Positions 48,247 to 61,228 of a stretch of DNA of 64,000 nt are shown here, one piece after another. Origin of the DNA: Rhodotorula mucilaginosa (lineage: Eukaryota > Basidiomycota > Microbotryomycetes > Sporidiobolales > Sporidiobolaceae); the NCBI GenBank assembly GCA_034406715.1, contig CP137875.1, positions 620,001-684,000 on the forward strand. The letters run 5' to 3'. The notes under the pieces were generated by a model. That model saw nothing but the letters and a program-made list of their open reading frames with translations. It was not told the origin of the DNA and made no database searches. The stretch's first letter is position 1. Each line of letters begins with the position of its first letter. The position numbers and the translations under genes are program-made.

Positions 48247-51200
48247 ATGAGCGGTGGATACAACAGCTACCCGCCACCAGCTGGCCAGTCCCACTCGGCC
48301 TACCCGATGCCGCCTCCAGGCCCAGCTGCTGCTGCACCTCCTCCTCCCGGCGCTTATCCTCCCTACGGCGCTCCCCCTCCTCCCGCATTCCAACCTGGAC
48401 CTGGACCTGGACCTGGACCTGGAGGACCCGGACCGATTCGAGGCAACATGGGCTACGGTCCCGATCGCAACATGCGCAGGCACGGCCCGTACGACTCGTC
48501 CTCCAACAACCCGAATATGATGCAGGGCCCTGGACAACACTCGCCCCCGACACGTGGATGGGGACCCAACGCCAATCGGAACAGGCGCAGCGCGAGTCCG
48601 GATTATTCTCGTGGCGGAAGTGGAGGAGGAGGAGGTGGACCGCCCGGACGTGGGTTTGACGATCAGAACCGGTACGGGCAAGGACCAGGGCAGGGGCCAG
48701 CGCACGGTGGCTGGGGCGCTCGCGTACCTCCTTCGCGGGACAACTTTGGAGGAGGTGGTGGGCGCGGCTTCAATCAGTATGGCGGCGGCCCTGGAGGCGG
48801 CGGCGGTGGTGGTGGTTACGATCCAGCAGGCGGACCGTCGTCCCGATCAGGTTTCCAGCGCATGGAACTCGGCGGTGAGTCTCTCTCTCCCTCGATGCTC
48901 CGTTTTCGTGTCGCGCCCGCAGTCTTTCCGGGTGCTCTGTCTCCCCGTTGCCGCCTCGCGTCGTCGTCGGAAATGCTCTTGCAAAACGCTATATGGCAGC
49001 ACTCGGGGGTCTTCGTCCTCTCGGTCAGCGACCGACACCCAACAAGCCACGGGAGGATAGCGCGCGTGCGCATAAGGAAAAGAAGAAGAAAAAAGAGGCC
49101 AATCCCGTCGGATCGAACGAAAGAAGGAAGGCGAGGGAAGCGCTCTGGTCGAGGGCCGACACAACGCAAAGCCTCTCGTCGTCAGCACTACAAGGGATCT
49201 TGGCGAAGCGAAGCGGTGCCTTGGCCTGCGAGCAACGAGCCGGATAGCGCCAGGAAGCGCAAGGGAAGCGCGAGGCAGCGCAAGGGGAACTCTCCGCCAC
49301 CAGCAGCCTTGGCCGAGGCATGCGACGACGAGCCGTTCGAGCCACTCCCTGCTTCTGTGACGGCGACTCCGGTTCGAGTGGGCTCGGCGATGACTCTCTC
49401 CGGGAAGGTCGTCGACCTCCGAACCGAAGCGCCGAGAATGCTCAGCGACACGGATCGTTGCGCAAAGGGAGGGCACCGGGAAGGAGAAACTGGACGCAAC
49501 GACAGCAGCGAACGAAGCACCTCGGGCTTCTTTCACAAAAGCAGGGAAGAGAGAACCCACCACCACAAGCTCGGAGAAAACTGACGCTCCCTCCTTTCTC
49601 CTCTTGCTTTCCCTTTCACGTGTGTGCGCGCGTGTGTGGCTCTTCTTCTCGGGGATCACTCTCTCCTTCCCCGGTCTCGTGGTCTCTTCTTTTCCAGATC
49701 CGGTCCGACGACTCGCACACGCTGGAGAAGCCGGTCAGCAGCGCAACGAGTCGGAAGTGATTCGGCAGCGCGTCAACCGCGAGCGGCCATGCAGGACCCT
49801 CTTTGTGCGGAACTTGAAGGTGCGGCCCCGCGGTCTTGACTACCTGCCTTTCTCTCTCTCTCTCTCTCTCTCTCCCCGTTAGCGGCGCTTCTCTCGGGAG
49901 AATCAGTCCGGGATGGACAGCGAGGGGAAAGGACGCAAGTGGGAAAAGGCGCTCCCTCCCTCCCTCTCCCTCTCTCTTCTTCTTGAGCAGAGGAGGGAGG
50001 GACAGTATGGAAACACACGAAGGAGGAAAGGGAATTGGACCGAAGAAGAAAAAAACTGACATATCCTCTCAATCTCTCTCGCTTTGCTGCGCTCTCTTCC
50101 CCTCCGCGTTCTTTGCGCGCAAAATCTCGGCCATCCCCAAACCTCTTGCGTCGCACGCCCATCCACCCTCTTCTCGCCCCTCGCGCCCCCCTGCAGTTCG
50201 GATTGACGCCCGAGATTGTCAAGCGACCGTTTGCCGAGATTGGTGACATCCGGACGTTCTTCGACCTGGTCGAGAAACGCGCCATGGCGTTCGTCACTTA
50301 CGTGCGTCGTTTTTCTCAATCTCAATCCGCTTGGGATTGAATACTGACAGACGCAACGCAAATCTCGGGTCGGCATCGCGCTCGCACTTTCGCAGTACGA
50401 CTCTCGCGCGGCCATGATGGCGAAAGACCGGATGCACAGCTTCCCCATTGCGGGCCGTCCGGTGCGTTTCGGTGGTCCCTTTTGTCCTCCTCACTCTATT
50501 CCGCAGGTTCTGACATGAGCGAATTTTCGCGCCTCTCTCTGCACGCAGATCGACGTCCATTACTCGCTCCCGAGGGATGCTGACCTCGCGCAGGGCTGTG
50601 ATCGCGACAAAGGCCAGGTCAGCTTCGGACGACTTGCTCTTCTCACAATGACCCGATGATGAACTTCGAGCCGTTTCGACGAAAAAGAATCGCTGACGCG
50701 CGCGCGATTGCGGCCGACATGACAGGGCACGCTCTCGATCTTGGTTCGCGACCCTCCCGCGGGGCAGACGAACGGCGTCTCGGAGCAGGAGGTGTACCAG
50801 CGCTTTGCCCAGTTCGGAGAGATCAAGTCGGTCTACCCGAGCGACAAGCGGCCGGATGTCAAGTTCATCGAGTTCTACGACTCGAGGGTGAGTTCTTTCT
50901 TTGCCTTCCAGTTTCTCTTGTCTCGCTTGGAACGGCGACCGACAGATCACTGAAACGTCTTGATGATGATGCGGATAGGCGTGCGCTCAAGCTTATGACG
51001 CCATGAACGGTGCGCCGCTCGGTGGTGGAAAGGCCGACCTCCAGTTCGAATGGGACAAGCCTGAAGCGTGAGCTCGTTTGAAGCGAATTCTCGGGCCGAG
51101 TCCACCCTGCTCACGTTCCCCTTTTGTTCTCGCGAATGCCTAGTCTCCCGCAACATCCGGCTGGACCTCCTCCCGTTGCGGGTGGGTACGGACGCCCTCC

Positions 51201-51969
51201 GCCTCCTCATCCTCAAGCTGGTTTCGGTGGTCCGCCTCCGCCCATGGGAGGCGCTTCCCCCTACGCCGGCGGGCACCTTGCTGGTCCTCCTCCTCCCGCC
51301 GCGCCGAACATGATGATGATGGGCGGGCCTCCTCCTGTTGCCGCGCCGCCGCCGCCGCCGCCGAACATGATGGGTGCAGGACCCACAGCCGCACCGCCTC
51401 CCGCCGTCGCCGCCATCGCGCCCGGAGCGGCGGCTCACGGTCTCGAGCAAGCCAAGAAGATGCAAGACTTGCTCGCCAACCTCGTCGCGAACCAGGGTCT
51501 CATCTCGAACCTTGGCGGCATGGGCGCAGGCGGTCCCGCTCAGAGCGGGCCGAACGCGACTCAGGGTCCTCCTCCGCCTGCTCCTCCAGCGGCCGGCGGA
51601 CCTCCCGCTCCGTCCGCCTACGCTGGATCGCCTGCTCCTCCTACACCGACGACCGGTTCCCTCCCACCCGCAGTCAGTCAGCTCTTGCAGCAAGCCGGTG
51701 CGGCGCGGGGGAGCGCTTCGCCCATCTCGCCCGCTTATGGGGCTGAGACGCCTCCTACACCGTCGTCGGAGGCATCGCCAGTATCGGCGCCGGCAGCCGC
51801 TCCTGCTCCCGCCGCCGCTAGTGGTGGCGGAAGCACGCCTGCCCAAGTGCAGGCATTGCTTGCCATGCTCGTGAGTCGTCTTCTTGTGATTTGCGGATTT
51901 GGACCACGCGCTGACTTCGACGTGACTCTTTCTCTCCCGCAGGCGCAACAAAAAAGCCAGTCGCAGTGA
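48247..51969 (+). CDS. Mei2-like RNA-binding protein with two RRMs
   Basis: Exons 48247-48874, 49698-49819, 50197-50301, 50396-50461, 50549-50617, 50726-50887, 50979-51067, 51144-51870, 51943-51969; 664 aa. The N-terminus is Gly/Pro-rich (GPGPGPGPGG, RGFNQYGGG). RRM1 covers CRTLFVRNLKFGLTPEIVK to GRPIDVHYSLPRD; RRM2 covers GTLSILVRDPP to ADLQFEWDKPEA. The phrase IDVHYSLPRD and the RRM pair spacing resemble Mei2-like proteins. The Pro/Ala-rich C-terminal half contains one helical segment (AQKKMQDLLANLVANQ-like, about residue 525). Introns 1 (823 nt) and 2 (377 nt) are far longer than any others here, and intron 1 stays open in frame for 236 codons. Role in RNA processing is inferred; the third Mei2 RRM is not seen. 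Confidence 0.85.
49851..49874 (+). repeat. (CT)n tract in intron 2 of Mei2-like gene
   Basis: About 24 nt of alternating T and C, just downstream of the donor at 49820, in one of the two long introns. Confidence 0.95.
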
Positions 51970-52307
51970 GAGCGCGACCGGCAGGGAGGAGACGGGGAAA
52001 CATTCCGGCATTTCGGGTGTACGAAAGTCGCCTGTTGTAGTGTAGTCAATCAAAAAAAAAAAAAAAAAAAAAAGAAAGGCTCATCCTGAAAAAGCCAGCT
52101 TTCATCGATCGTTGGGCTCACGCGAGAGAGATGAGCAATCGGAGGAAAGCAAGACGAGATGGCACAAAAAGATCGAAAGGCAGGCTACTGGTTTTTTTGA
52201 GGGGTTTGAGAAGCAGTCCCTCGTGGGACGACTCATTCTTTACAAGCGGACAAGAGGGTGTTGGGGTTGGCTAGACCGAGGAAACCAAAGCGAAGACCGG
52301 AAATGGT
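51970..52307. other. Convergent 3' region, Mei2-like / Tra2-like
   Basis: 338 bp between two stop codons. Contains an A23 tract at 52052-52074, 83 bp past the Mei2-like stop. No gene seen. Confidence 0.6.
52052..52074 (+). repeat. A23 homopolymer
   Basis: Twenty-three consecutive A on the plus strand in the 3' region of the Mei2-like gene. It is the only long homopolymer in the window. Confidence 0.97.
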
Positions 52308-53816
52308 CTAGTAACGCCTGCGGTCGTCGTAGCCGCCCGAACGGCTGCTGCCACCGTAACGGTCCCGGTCGTCGTAGCGCGACGAGCCGCGGTCGTCGTA
52401 ACGGGACGAGCCGCGGTCGTCGTAGCGGCGGTCGTCGCGCATCGGGATGGCGTAACCTGCTGCGTCGCCGGCAATGGGAGGACCATTGTTCGACGAGGGT
52501 GCGCCCGCGGGGAGTGACAGAACACAAACGAGGGAGAAGCGGCGTCAGTGCGTGTTGCGCACGATTAGGGTACACGAGGGTAGGGGAGAAGAGAGAGAGA
52601 GAGAGAGAGAGAAGAAGGAGGGCTCACCGCGGTCACGGTCATCGTAGGCGCGTCCGCCGTAACGGTCGTCGTAACCACCACGTCCTCCACCGCCGCCGTA
52701 CGAGCGCCGGTCATCGTAGCGGTCATAACCGCGGGACGAGTAACCCCCACGGGGCTCGTACGGGCGGTCGAAGCCGCCTCCGAAGGCATCGCGCTTCGGC
52801 GGGCCGTGGTAAGCACCCGGGGTCGGGGTGCGAGCGCGACCGCGACGGGCCTTGTCGACGTTGATGACGCGGTCGATCAGCTCGGTGCCGCTCAGGCCGG
52901 CGATGGCAGCCTCGGCTTCCTCGGCCGTCTCCATCATGACGAAGCCAAAGCCACGCGACTCCTTGGTGTGCGGGTCACGCATGACCTGGCACTTTTGGAT
53001 CTGCAAGGGCGCCAAACAAGAGAACGGTTAGTGAGACCACGACTTTTACATTGTTTCCCCGGATCGGGAAGAGCTTTGGCTCGCGGGGGAAAAGGCACGA
53101 CGACGTACACGGCCGTACTTGGAAAAGGCGGCCTCGAGGTCGCGCTCCTCGACCTTGAGCGAGAGACTCGAGACGTGCAGGTTGTTACCCGGGTTCTGCT
53201 CGGCAGCGCTACTTTGACGCGGAGCGTTGGCGCAGTAATTGTTTGAGCACGAGCAAGCAGGGAGGTGTGGGAATGTTCCGGTACGGAAGGAGACGACAAA
53301 GATCCCTAGTCAGTTTGCGGGGTCTCTCTGTGGGAAAGAGAGGGCAGACGGACCGGCCACGGTTGTCGTCACGGCGGTCATCGCGGCGGTCGTCGCGACG
53401 CTCGTCACGGCGGTCGGTCTCCATGCGGACGGGCGAGCGCGAGCGGCTGCGGGCGCGCTCGCGGTCATCGCGGCGGGGCGAGGGGGAACGGTTCGCGCCG
53501 GCGGGTTGCTGCCACTCTGTCGGTGGGGGAAAGTTGGAAAGAAAGAGAGAAGTTGCGAGTGTAAGTCGATTTTCCGAAGGTCGTTTGGTTGCTTCGGTGC
53601 CGGTTAGTTGCGAATCGAGGCGGAGCGGGAGGAGGCACCGAACCGTGCTAAACGCTATCGGACCCGAGCCGGGAGACTGTGACCATCGATAAGCGTAGCC
53701 GTAGCGAATGCAGAACGAAGCGAGGGAGCCGAGCTGTGCTGAAGCGGGGACCGAGACCATCCTCTCGAGTCGCCGGCGCCGCTGCCGGTGCTGCTGCTGG
53801 CGGTGCTCGACGCCAT
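52308..53816 (-). CDS. Tra2-like SR protein (RS domain + RRM + RGG/RYD tail)
   Basis: Predicted splicing regulator. Exons 53816-53684, 53516-53354, 53208-53109, 53000-52628, 52456-52308; 305 aa, phases consistent. It begins Ser/Gly-rich, then an Arg/Ser/Asp segment (RSPSPRRDDRERARSRSR, RRDERRDDRR). One RRM follows: NNLHVSSLSLKVEERDLEAA (RNP2) and ESRGFGFVMM (RNP1). The tail alternates RYDDR, GGY and SSRYDDRGSS. RS-RRM-RS/RGG order matches Tra2-type proteins. The first intron (167 nt) has a weak GTCACA donor and the second GTCCGT, so the first two junctions are less certain than the rest. Intron 4 carries a (GA)n tract. Confidence 0.85.
52591..52612 (+). repeat. (GA)n tract in intron of Tra2-like gene
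   Basis: About 22 nt of alternating G and A on the plus strand; on the sense strand this is a (TC)n tract near the donor of the last intron. Confidence 0.95.
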
Positions 53817-56071
53817 TGGCATGCATCACCCATACAGGCGTGCTCTGACCTCGTCACAGCGCCTAGCTGCAGTCGGGTCACGATCCTTTCTGGTGGTGTG
53901 ACGAGGCTGTGCTCGTCCCCCTCGTTCCAGACGGGACGGGCCAGCGGTTGGCGGCGGTTGGGCGGGGGGTCGCTCAGTGGGACTCGTGCCATTCGACCTT
54001 GAGTCGGGTTCACGCTCTCGGCGGCGTAGCGAGGCCGTTCACGAGTGCGGGCGTGGGACCACCTCGGCGCGGCGCGGGCGGCGCGGTTCTCGAGGCTGGG
54101 AGGCGAGCTCGAGACGCGGTGCGAGGCTGGGAAGAAGGCGAGGACGGACCTTCAGTCATTGTGTGTGTATCTCGTCGGCGTGCGTACGGGGTCGACGTGA
54201 GCAAGAGGAACAAAGAGCTCGAGGGCGAGCACGTCGAACTTGGCCTCACACCGCTCTCCGTTTCGTGATGCGGCCAGGGCCTGCTTCCGGATCACAGCTC
54301 CAGTTGTACCGGCGCCTCTCTTGCCTTCTCCTGTGCGCGCCCTTTGCCGTCAGGGTTTCGGCGCCACTTCGCTCAGATCTCTCTCGCTGTTTTCTCTCTG
54401 TGCTGGCTCTCGCCCAAAGCCTACCGATCCTGATCTGCGGTACATGCCACTGAGGACCACGCTGCTATAGCTCAAAGAAGATGCGCGCGCGAGCGCCCAC
54501 CCGGTGGGCTCAATATCGTCGAGACGCTATCGAGCTTTCCTTCTCCCCGTCGACATCACAACTACCGCGAGACCGGAGACGACTTCCTGCGCCTGCACCG
54601 CCATCGTCCCAACTCGCTTATGCCCTGCGCACCTCATCCGCATGTTATAACCAAGCGAACGCGCGAGCTTTTCGACCCTCGATGACCTGGGACGACGTGC
54701 CTCTCTTCTTCAAGCTCGTCAGAATCAGCTCCCGCCACTGTTGTCCTGGCAGGGTAGCTCCTTCTTCTCACTCCAGGTCTGACGCCGCGCTTCTCCACCG
54801 CCGCCGCCGACGTACCAAGATTCGCTGCCCGCGGCCGGTCTTTCCGGAAGATCAGAGCTTTCCCGCTGGCATTGCAGCGACGCAGCAAACAACCTCATCT
54901 GACCGAGTAGTCGTGTTCGACTTTCGCCATGCTGTTTTGCACCTGGATGCTAGTTAGCATTGCGTGACCCCCCTTCAGGCCTTAAAAACGAGCGGCGACG
55001 GCACAGATCTAACGCCAGGGGTTGATCAAGCTTGATTCAAGAACATCGGAAAGTTGATCGAAGCCCGTACGGATACCTCAAGCTTGTACTGCCGGAGCCC
55101 GTCATTGTCCGCACGGGTCAGCATTCCTGTACGCTGACGCGTGCGTTCGCGGCGAGTGCGCGCGCTCGAGTGGCGTCGATGTTCACTGATCGACGACCCG
55201 TCGTCGGCCGTGTTTGCGCCGTCGTCTCAGCGAGTAGTGTGGGGTTTCGCTGTGGTCCAGTCTGAGCTTTGTAGTCTTTACGAGCGAGCGCCTTAAGAGA
55301 AACGTCAGCTGAAAGGTCCGTGCAGCTGCAGCAGGCCGACCGCTACCCCGCAGACGCGTCGAACGCGTGTTTCGCCGAAAAATGAAAAAATCCGCTTTCC
55401 TCTCTCGGCCAACAAGAGAACCGCTTTGAGCGAGACTCGCGACTCTTAAAGAGAGCTCGAGCAAAGCTGTCAACGCGTCCCGACTAACCGGCCCGCTCTA
55501 TACTCGCTGGGCAAGGCGACCGCACGCACCGCTTCTTCTCTCCGCCGACTGACTTGGACACGAGGTCGAGAGGTTCGACCGCTGCCCTTGGACCTCGCCG
55601 CCCTTGGGAGGGACTGACGAGTAAGACGAGTTCAAGAACAAGAGGGCTGTATCTACGTGAGTCCTACTTAGCTCCAGCTCAGCCGGCCACGCGACCTGGG
55701 GCCGGATCGACCTCGCCAACGAGGTCATGGCGCTCTTCCCCCCACTTGTCGTCTCTCGCGCCCCGTCTCTGAGCAGAACGCGACGACAAGAGGCTATCGA
55801 GCGCGCGTGTACGTCTCGCCTTGGAACGCCACGGAACGCGTTCGTTCGTTCGTTCTTGGAAGGGGGGCGGCGAGAGTGGAGCCTCTCTTTCCTGGGTGGA
55901 TCGGACTATTGTTCAGGGCTCGTCACCGTCTGGAGGTCGCACTGTCCGACGATACGGGACAGGAGCTTGGGACTACCCGAGGCCCAGCCGGCATTTCGCC
56001 TAGGCAAAGTCGCAATGTCGGACTGAAACGGACACGACTCTGAACCCCTTTGCCGCGATCGCGTCCCTAGC
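53817..56071. other. Long divergent intergenic region, Tra2-like / Kin4-like
   Basis: 2255 bp, the longest gene-free stretch. Open frames up to 158 codons exist (for example 54481-54957, plus), but composition is unconvincing and no domain is visible. No tRNA or other RNA gene recognised. It may contain untranslated exons or an extended promoter of the kinase gene. Confidence 0.5.
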
Positions 56072-59000
56072 ATGCCCACTTCAGACACGGAAGGTGACGT
56101 CCAACTGACCACGCCTTTGAGATCCATGCAGGAACGCGTCGAGCCGGGTGGGATCAAGGACGCCGACGCCTTTTTTACTCGACCCGGAGTGGGCCGCCAG
56201 CATAAAATGGCGGCGACCGCGTCGTTCCCTTACTCTCCAGCGGGCGACCTAACTTCGACGCCACCGACGTCGTACGAATCTGCGAACCATCATCAGCAGC
56301 AGCCGCACGTGAAACAGCAGCAGCAGCAGCAGAACGGATCGGCCGAATCGAGATATCCGTCCCCTCCGCTCGGCAGCTCATCGCCTCCCCAAATCCAACA
56401 GTCGTCAATCACCACCGCCCCTTCCCCGATACCTGCGCGCGCACCACCTTCGTTCAACGCGCAGGCGAGCGCCGCACCTGCCCCGACGACGCGATCGAGA
56501 CCGGCCTACGATGCGAGCCTCGTGATTCCTCCGTTCAACCCGAACAAGCGGAGGTCAACGGGCGCCAACTCGACAGCGACGAGCAGTACCTCGCTCGAGA
56601 CGGCTTCGTGCAGCTCGGCGGGGACGGTCAACCCGCCGTCTCAGCAGGCGCACCCCCAGCAGCAGCACCTCGTGCCCGACATGACGGATCCTCGAATCGC
56701 CCAAGTGCAGCAAACCTTTTTGCACGCGGCGTCGCAGCCTATGACGACGCAGCAGCGAGCGGACCTCCAGTTGCAGTACCAGCAAGTCATGCGGACGTTG
56801 GCGATCCAGCAGCAGCAGCAGGCCGTTGCGGGCGCATCGGCGCCGGCACACGCGACTCTGCCTCAGCGGCCCGTTTCCTTCATGCCTGGCTACCCTTCCT
56901 CTTCGGCGGCGGCGACGGCGACGGGTCAACATGCGTACCTGTCGGCTTCGGTTGGGCCGGGCGCGACCGCTCCCAGTTCGATGCAGTTCCAACAGCAGCA
57001 GCAGCCGTACGTCCAACCAGGACAAGAAGCGACCATGGCCGCCAGTGTTGGTCCGGGCGGATCCGTCTCGTCTCGCTCGCGCCAATCCGTCGGCTACCTC
57101 CCTTCCTCCTCTTCGACCGCGTCCCTCGCCGGTCAAGGCCCCTACCCGCACCTGTACACGCCTCACCCGATGCCGCGCCAAAAAGTCTACTTCGGTCCTT
57201 ACATCCTCTTGCAGACGCTCGGCGAGGGCGAGTTTGGTAAAGTCAAGCTCGGCGTGCACTCGGAACGGTGGGGGGAAGACGTCGCGATCAAGTTGATCAA
57301 GCGCGGCAACGTCGATACGGTCCAGAGGGGCGAAAAAGTCAGGAGGGAGATCGAGGTCCTCAAGGTGCGTTTTCGCGACGACTCGAGAGCGCTGATTGCA
57401 CTCGCGCTGGGAAGTCGTCTTTGGGATTCCCGTGACTGATGGCGTCTGTTCTTGTTGCATACGCACAGATGGTCCGCCACCCGAACATTGTGCGCCTGTA
57501 CGACGTGATCGAAACCGAAAAGTACATCGGGATCGTCCTCGAATACGCATCCGGTACGTCAGCATGATTTCTGCGTTCTTTTTTGCGTCCCGAGTAGGGG
57601 CTCTGACGGGGTCTGTGACTTGCAGGCGGCGAGCTGTTTGACCACATCTTGGCGCATCGGTACTTGAAAGAGCGGGACGCGTCTCGCCTCTTTGCCCAGC
57701 TCATCTCGGGAGTCTCGTACCTGCACGCCAAGGGGGTCGTCCACCGCGACCTTAAGCTCGAGAACTTGTTGCTCGACCGGAACCGCAACGTCATCATCAC
57801 CGACTTTGGCTTTGCGAACCGGTTCCGCGACGAGCGAGTCGACCTCATGGCGACTTCGTGCGGTTCGCCGTGCTACGCGGCTCCGGAACTCGTCGTTCAA
57901 GACGGCAAGTATATCGGCACCGCCGTCGATGTCTGGTCGTGCGGCGTCATCCTGTACGCCATGCTCGCGGGTTACTTGCCGTACGACGACGATCCGAACA
58001 ACCCCGAAGGCGACAACATCAACCTCCTGTACAAGTATATCCTCAATACCCCGCTCGTCTTTCCCGAATGGATCTCCGAAGAGCCTCGGCACCTTCTCCT
58101 GATGATGCTCGTCGCCGACCCGGAGCAGCGCTGTACGATCCGCGACGTGACTCAGCACCCGTGGTTGAGCCGGTACGCGCCCGCGTTCGACAAGTCGGTC
58201 GAGGAGCTCGAGTTTGCCGCGCAAGAGATGGAACGCCACAAGCGCCAGGCGCTCGAAGTCCAGCGGCAGTGGCTCGTCCAGCAGCAGCAGCAGCAACTCC
58301 TCGCCGCGCAAGGCTTGCTCGCGCCGAGTATGACGCGCAGTCAGACTTCGGCGAGCTCGATGGGAGCGATGGGAGGAGCGATGGCTCCGCTCGCGTCCGG
58401 GTCGGTGGTCCCCGCCGGGACGGCGATGGCGCCGACGACTTCGCAGCAGCGACACCGCTCGGCGATGGTCACTTCCGCCTCGTCCGCGACCGTTTCGGCC
58501 CCGTTGCCGCAGCACGGGTTCGAGCCCTTCGCTCCGTCGCCGCCGATCAAGGAGACCCCTCAGTTGCCATCGAACGAGGACTCTGCTCGTCCTGCCGAAG
58601 AGCAACAACAGCCACGATCTCGCACCGGCTCGAACACTTCGGTCTCGTCCGCTTCGCGTCGCCCCGTCCCCATCCCGTCGTCTGCGAACTCGAAGCGCCG
58701 ATCTGGTCAATACTCCGTCCCGTCCTCTCCGCCGACTACGCAGACCGAGTTCGTCGCGGCTCAGGCTCTCCCCTTCTCGTACGAGCCTGCGACCACCGTT
58801 CCCCCCTCGACGGCAACGCCTTCTTCGGTACCGATGATCCCGTCTCGTTCTGCTCCAGCTGCGGCCCCTCCGACTGCGGAAGCCGAAGACGCCGACATGC
58901 TCGACCGCGGCACGAGCGCGAGTGCGAGCGCCACACCGTTGCGGCAGCCGAGCGCGGTCGAGCTCGAAGAAGAGGCCGCTACCGCCGCCTCTCTTGCTGC

Positions 59001-61228
59001 CGCTACTCGGAGACGCAAAGCCGCCAACCGGTCGACCGTTCAACTCGAGTATGACGGCGGAGCGATTGCTGTACGTCGCCGCGGCGCGTCCCGGGAACCG
59101 TCTCTCCCAACCAGCATCGAAGGCACCGCGACCGAGGATCGGCTCGAAGTACCGAACCCTGAACGCGCCCCGCCGAGTCCTGATCCGAGTCTCGGAGGCG
59201 TCAGCATCAGTACAACGACCGAGACGGCACCCGGAGAGGACGTCATCATGGAGTCTGTCGAGGAGGTGCCCGAACCGACGGTCACGCTGCCACCTCCGGT
59301 CGCCGCGGAACAGCCAGCAGCCGTTGCGCCGGTCGCAGCGAGCGTGCCGTTCCCGTCCGCGTCTCCCGCTCCTCCTCCCGTCGCCACCCCGATGCCGAAT
59401 CAGACCGTGGCTGCGCTTTCGCCGCACTCATCCAGCGCGGCTCGCAAGCGCAAGAGTTCCGGCTCGCCGGTCTCGTCTTTGCACACCGAGAAGCCCTTGC
59501 CTTCCTCTCGTGCGCATGAGAATGAGAACGTACCGACGCTCAAGACCAGCACGGGGACTCAAGCGTCGCAATCGACGAACGTCGATTCGGTTCCGTCTGC
59601 GACGAGTCGTCACCGCCCGACCATGTCTTCCGACCGGTTCTCCATCCGCTCTCTGCTCAACGGGCACGCAGGTCCGAGTGACCGAGCCGGTCGGAACCCG
59701 GCTCGCGTGGAAGCGACGGGTACTGTCGCCCCTCCGGCTGTGCCTTCGTCGGATGGTCCCCTCGACGACGTCTCGAACCGCCGTCGGTCCACGCGCCGAC
59801 AGAAAGCGCTCAGCCTGCAGCCGTTCCGGAGCAGCGTCAACTCGAAGCTCCCGAAGCAGGCTCGTGCCAACGTCGAAGCCGCCATCGCTGCTTCTCGTGA
59901 TCGCCCGAGCATCGACACTGCCGAGGCGGCCGCGCCGACTCAGCCGCCGCCGTCGACTTCTGACAAGCGCTTCAATACGGACCTCGAAGCCAATTGGCAG
60001 CAGCAAGCGTCGCCTGCCAATCCGACGCCTTCGGGCAAAGCGAAAGCTGTGATGGACTGGTTCCGTCGCCGCAGCACTCGGCACGATACCTCGGCTCTCG
60101 CTCCTCCCATCGCGGCCGACTCCCAGCGACGCGAGCGGCCGCTCTCTTCCGTGTACGAGTCGACGACTTCGACTACGAGCACTCGCTCGCGAATGTCGAC
60201 ACCGGTCATTGTTGCTCCGAAGGAGCGCCCGCAACAGGCGACTGCCGTGAACGAGTCGACCCCTCCTCTCACTCCCGCGCAAACGGCGTCGAACTCGAGT
60301 GCCAGCGCGCCCTCTGCTGCTCCCGTGCAGTCGAGTCAGGTCGCTCGTCAGGACGTCCCGCCCATTTCGACGCGAGCTTCGTCGCAACCTGCGGCACCCG
60401 CCGCGAGCGCCTTCAGTCCGGCCAAGCTTCGCTTCCACCAGGGCGCGCTCGACAAGAACGCAGTCACGTACCGCTCGCCCGACGAGGTCTTTGCCGAAGT
60501 CAAGCAGGTCCTGTGGAACATGGGTGTCGAAATGGTGCTCGAAGGCGATTACAGTAAGTCCCCTCTTGCGACGACGGCGAACGCCTTCTCCACCCCGAGC
60601 GGCGCTGACCTCTACCACCGCTTGTGCAGAGATCAAATGCATCCGCAAGAGCCGCAAAAAGGCGTTGGCTGCGTCGGTCAACCACGGCAACTTTGCTTCG
60701 ATGGCCTCGCCTGTCAATCGCCGCGCCTCGGTCGCTTCGACGCACTCGCTCTCGCAGTCGCCCTCGATGGGCTTCCGCTCCCTTTTCGGCAAGAAGCACG
60801 CTCCGTCGCCGCTCAGCACACCCTCGTTGAACACGGCGTCGGTCTTTTCGACCCCGACGACTCCTGGCTCCCCGGCCGCCCAGGACCAAACCGACCCTCT
60901 CTCGTCGCCGATGACGACATCCGTCTCGCAGTTCAGCATGCTCTCGCTGTCTTCGCCGCAGCCGATGCCCGTCTACGGCAGCGACAAGTCCGCCGATGCA
61001 GGAGACGAGGTCCGGTTCGTCGTCGAGCTGACGCGCGTCAAGAACCTCGACCGTCTGTACTGCGTTGATCTCAAGCGCATGAAGGGCGGACCGTGGAGCT
61101 TCAAGCATGTCGTAAGTCGCCTCGTAGCTCTTTTTCGCGCAAGGCTTGATCGCAAGACTGACGGGTTTGCGTCTTCCTTGCAGTACGATCAACTCCTCGA
61201 CTCGCTCGAGCTCGGTCCAGTCGTCTGA
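56072..61228 (+). CDS. KIN4: Kin4/CAMKL-type Ser/Thr kinase with C-terminal KA1-like domain (1610 aa)
   Basis: Large kinase of the CAMK-like group; fungal Kin4 relatives act in the spindle-position checkpoint. Exons 56072-57364, 57469-57553, 57626-60553, 60630-61111, 61184-61228. Residues 1 to about 375 are Gln/Ser/Pro-rich with several CAG/CAA runs. The catalytic domain (about 378-655) has [58 protein letters not shown] and [13 protein letters not shown]. The T-loop after DFG is like Kin4/Snf1. A disordered linker of about 800 residues follows. The end holds [20 protein letters not shown] and [20 protein letters not shown], fitting a kinase-associated KA1 domain. Family placement Kin4 versus Kin1/Hsl1 is by motif feel. 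Confidence 0.9.

Noticed and set aside
54481-54957. 158-codon plus-strand open frame in the large intergenic region
   Set aside because: Mixed composition, no domain, no hydrophobic core pattern and no splice partner; fits chance in GC-rich DNA.
59428-60939. 503-codon minus-strand open frame
   Set aside because: Antisense of the Kin4-like linker region; the sense strand has matching phases and a KA1-like end.
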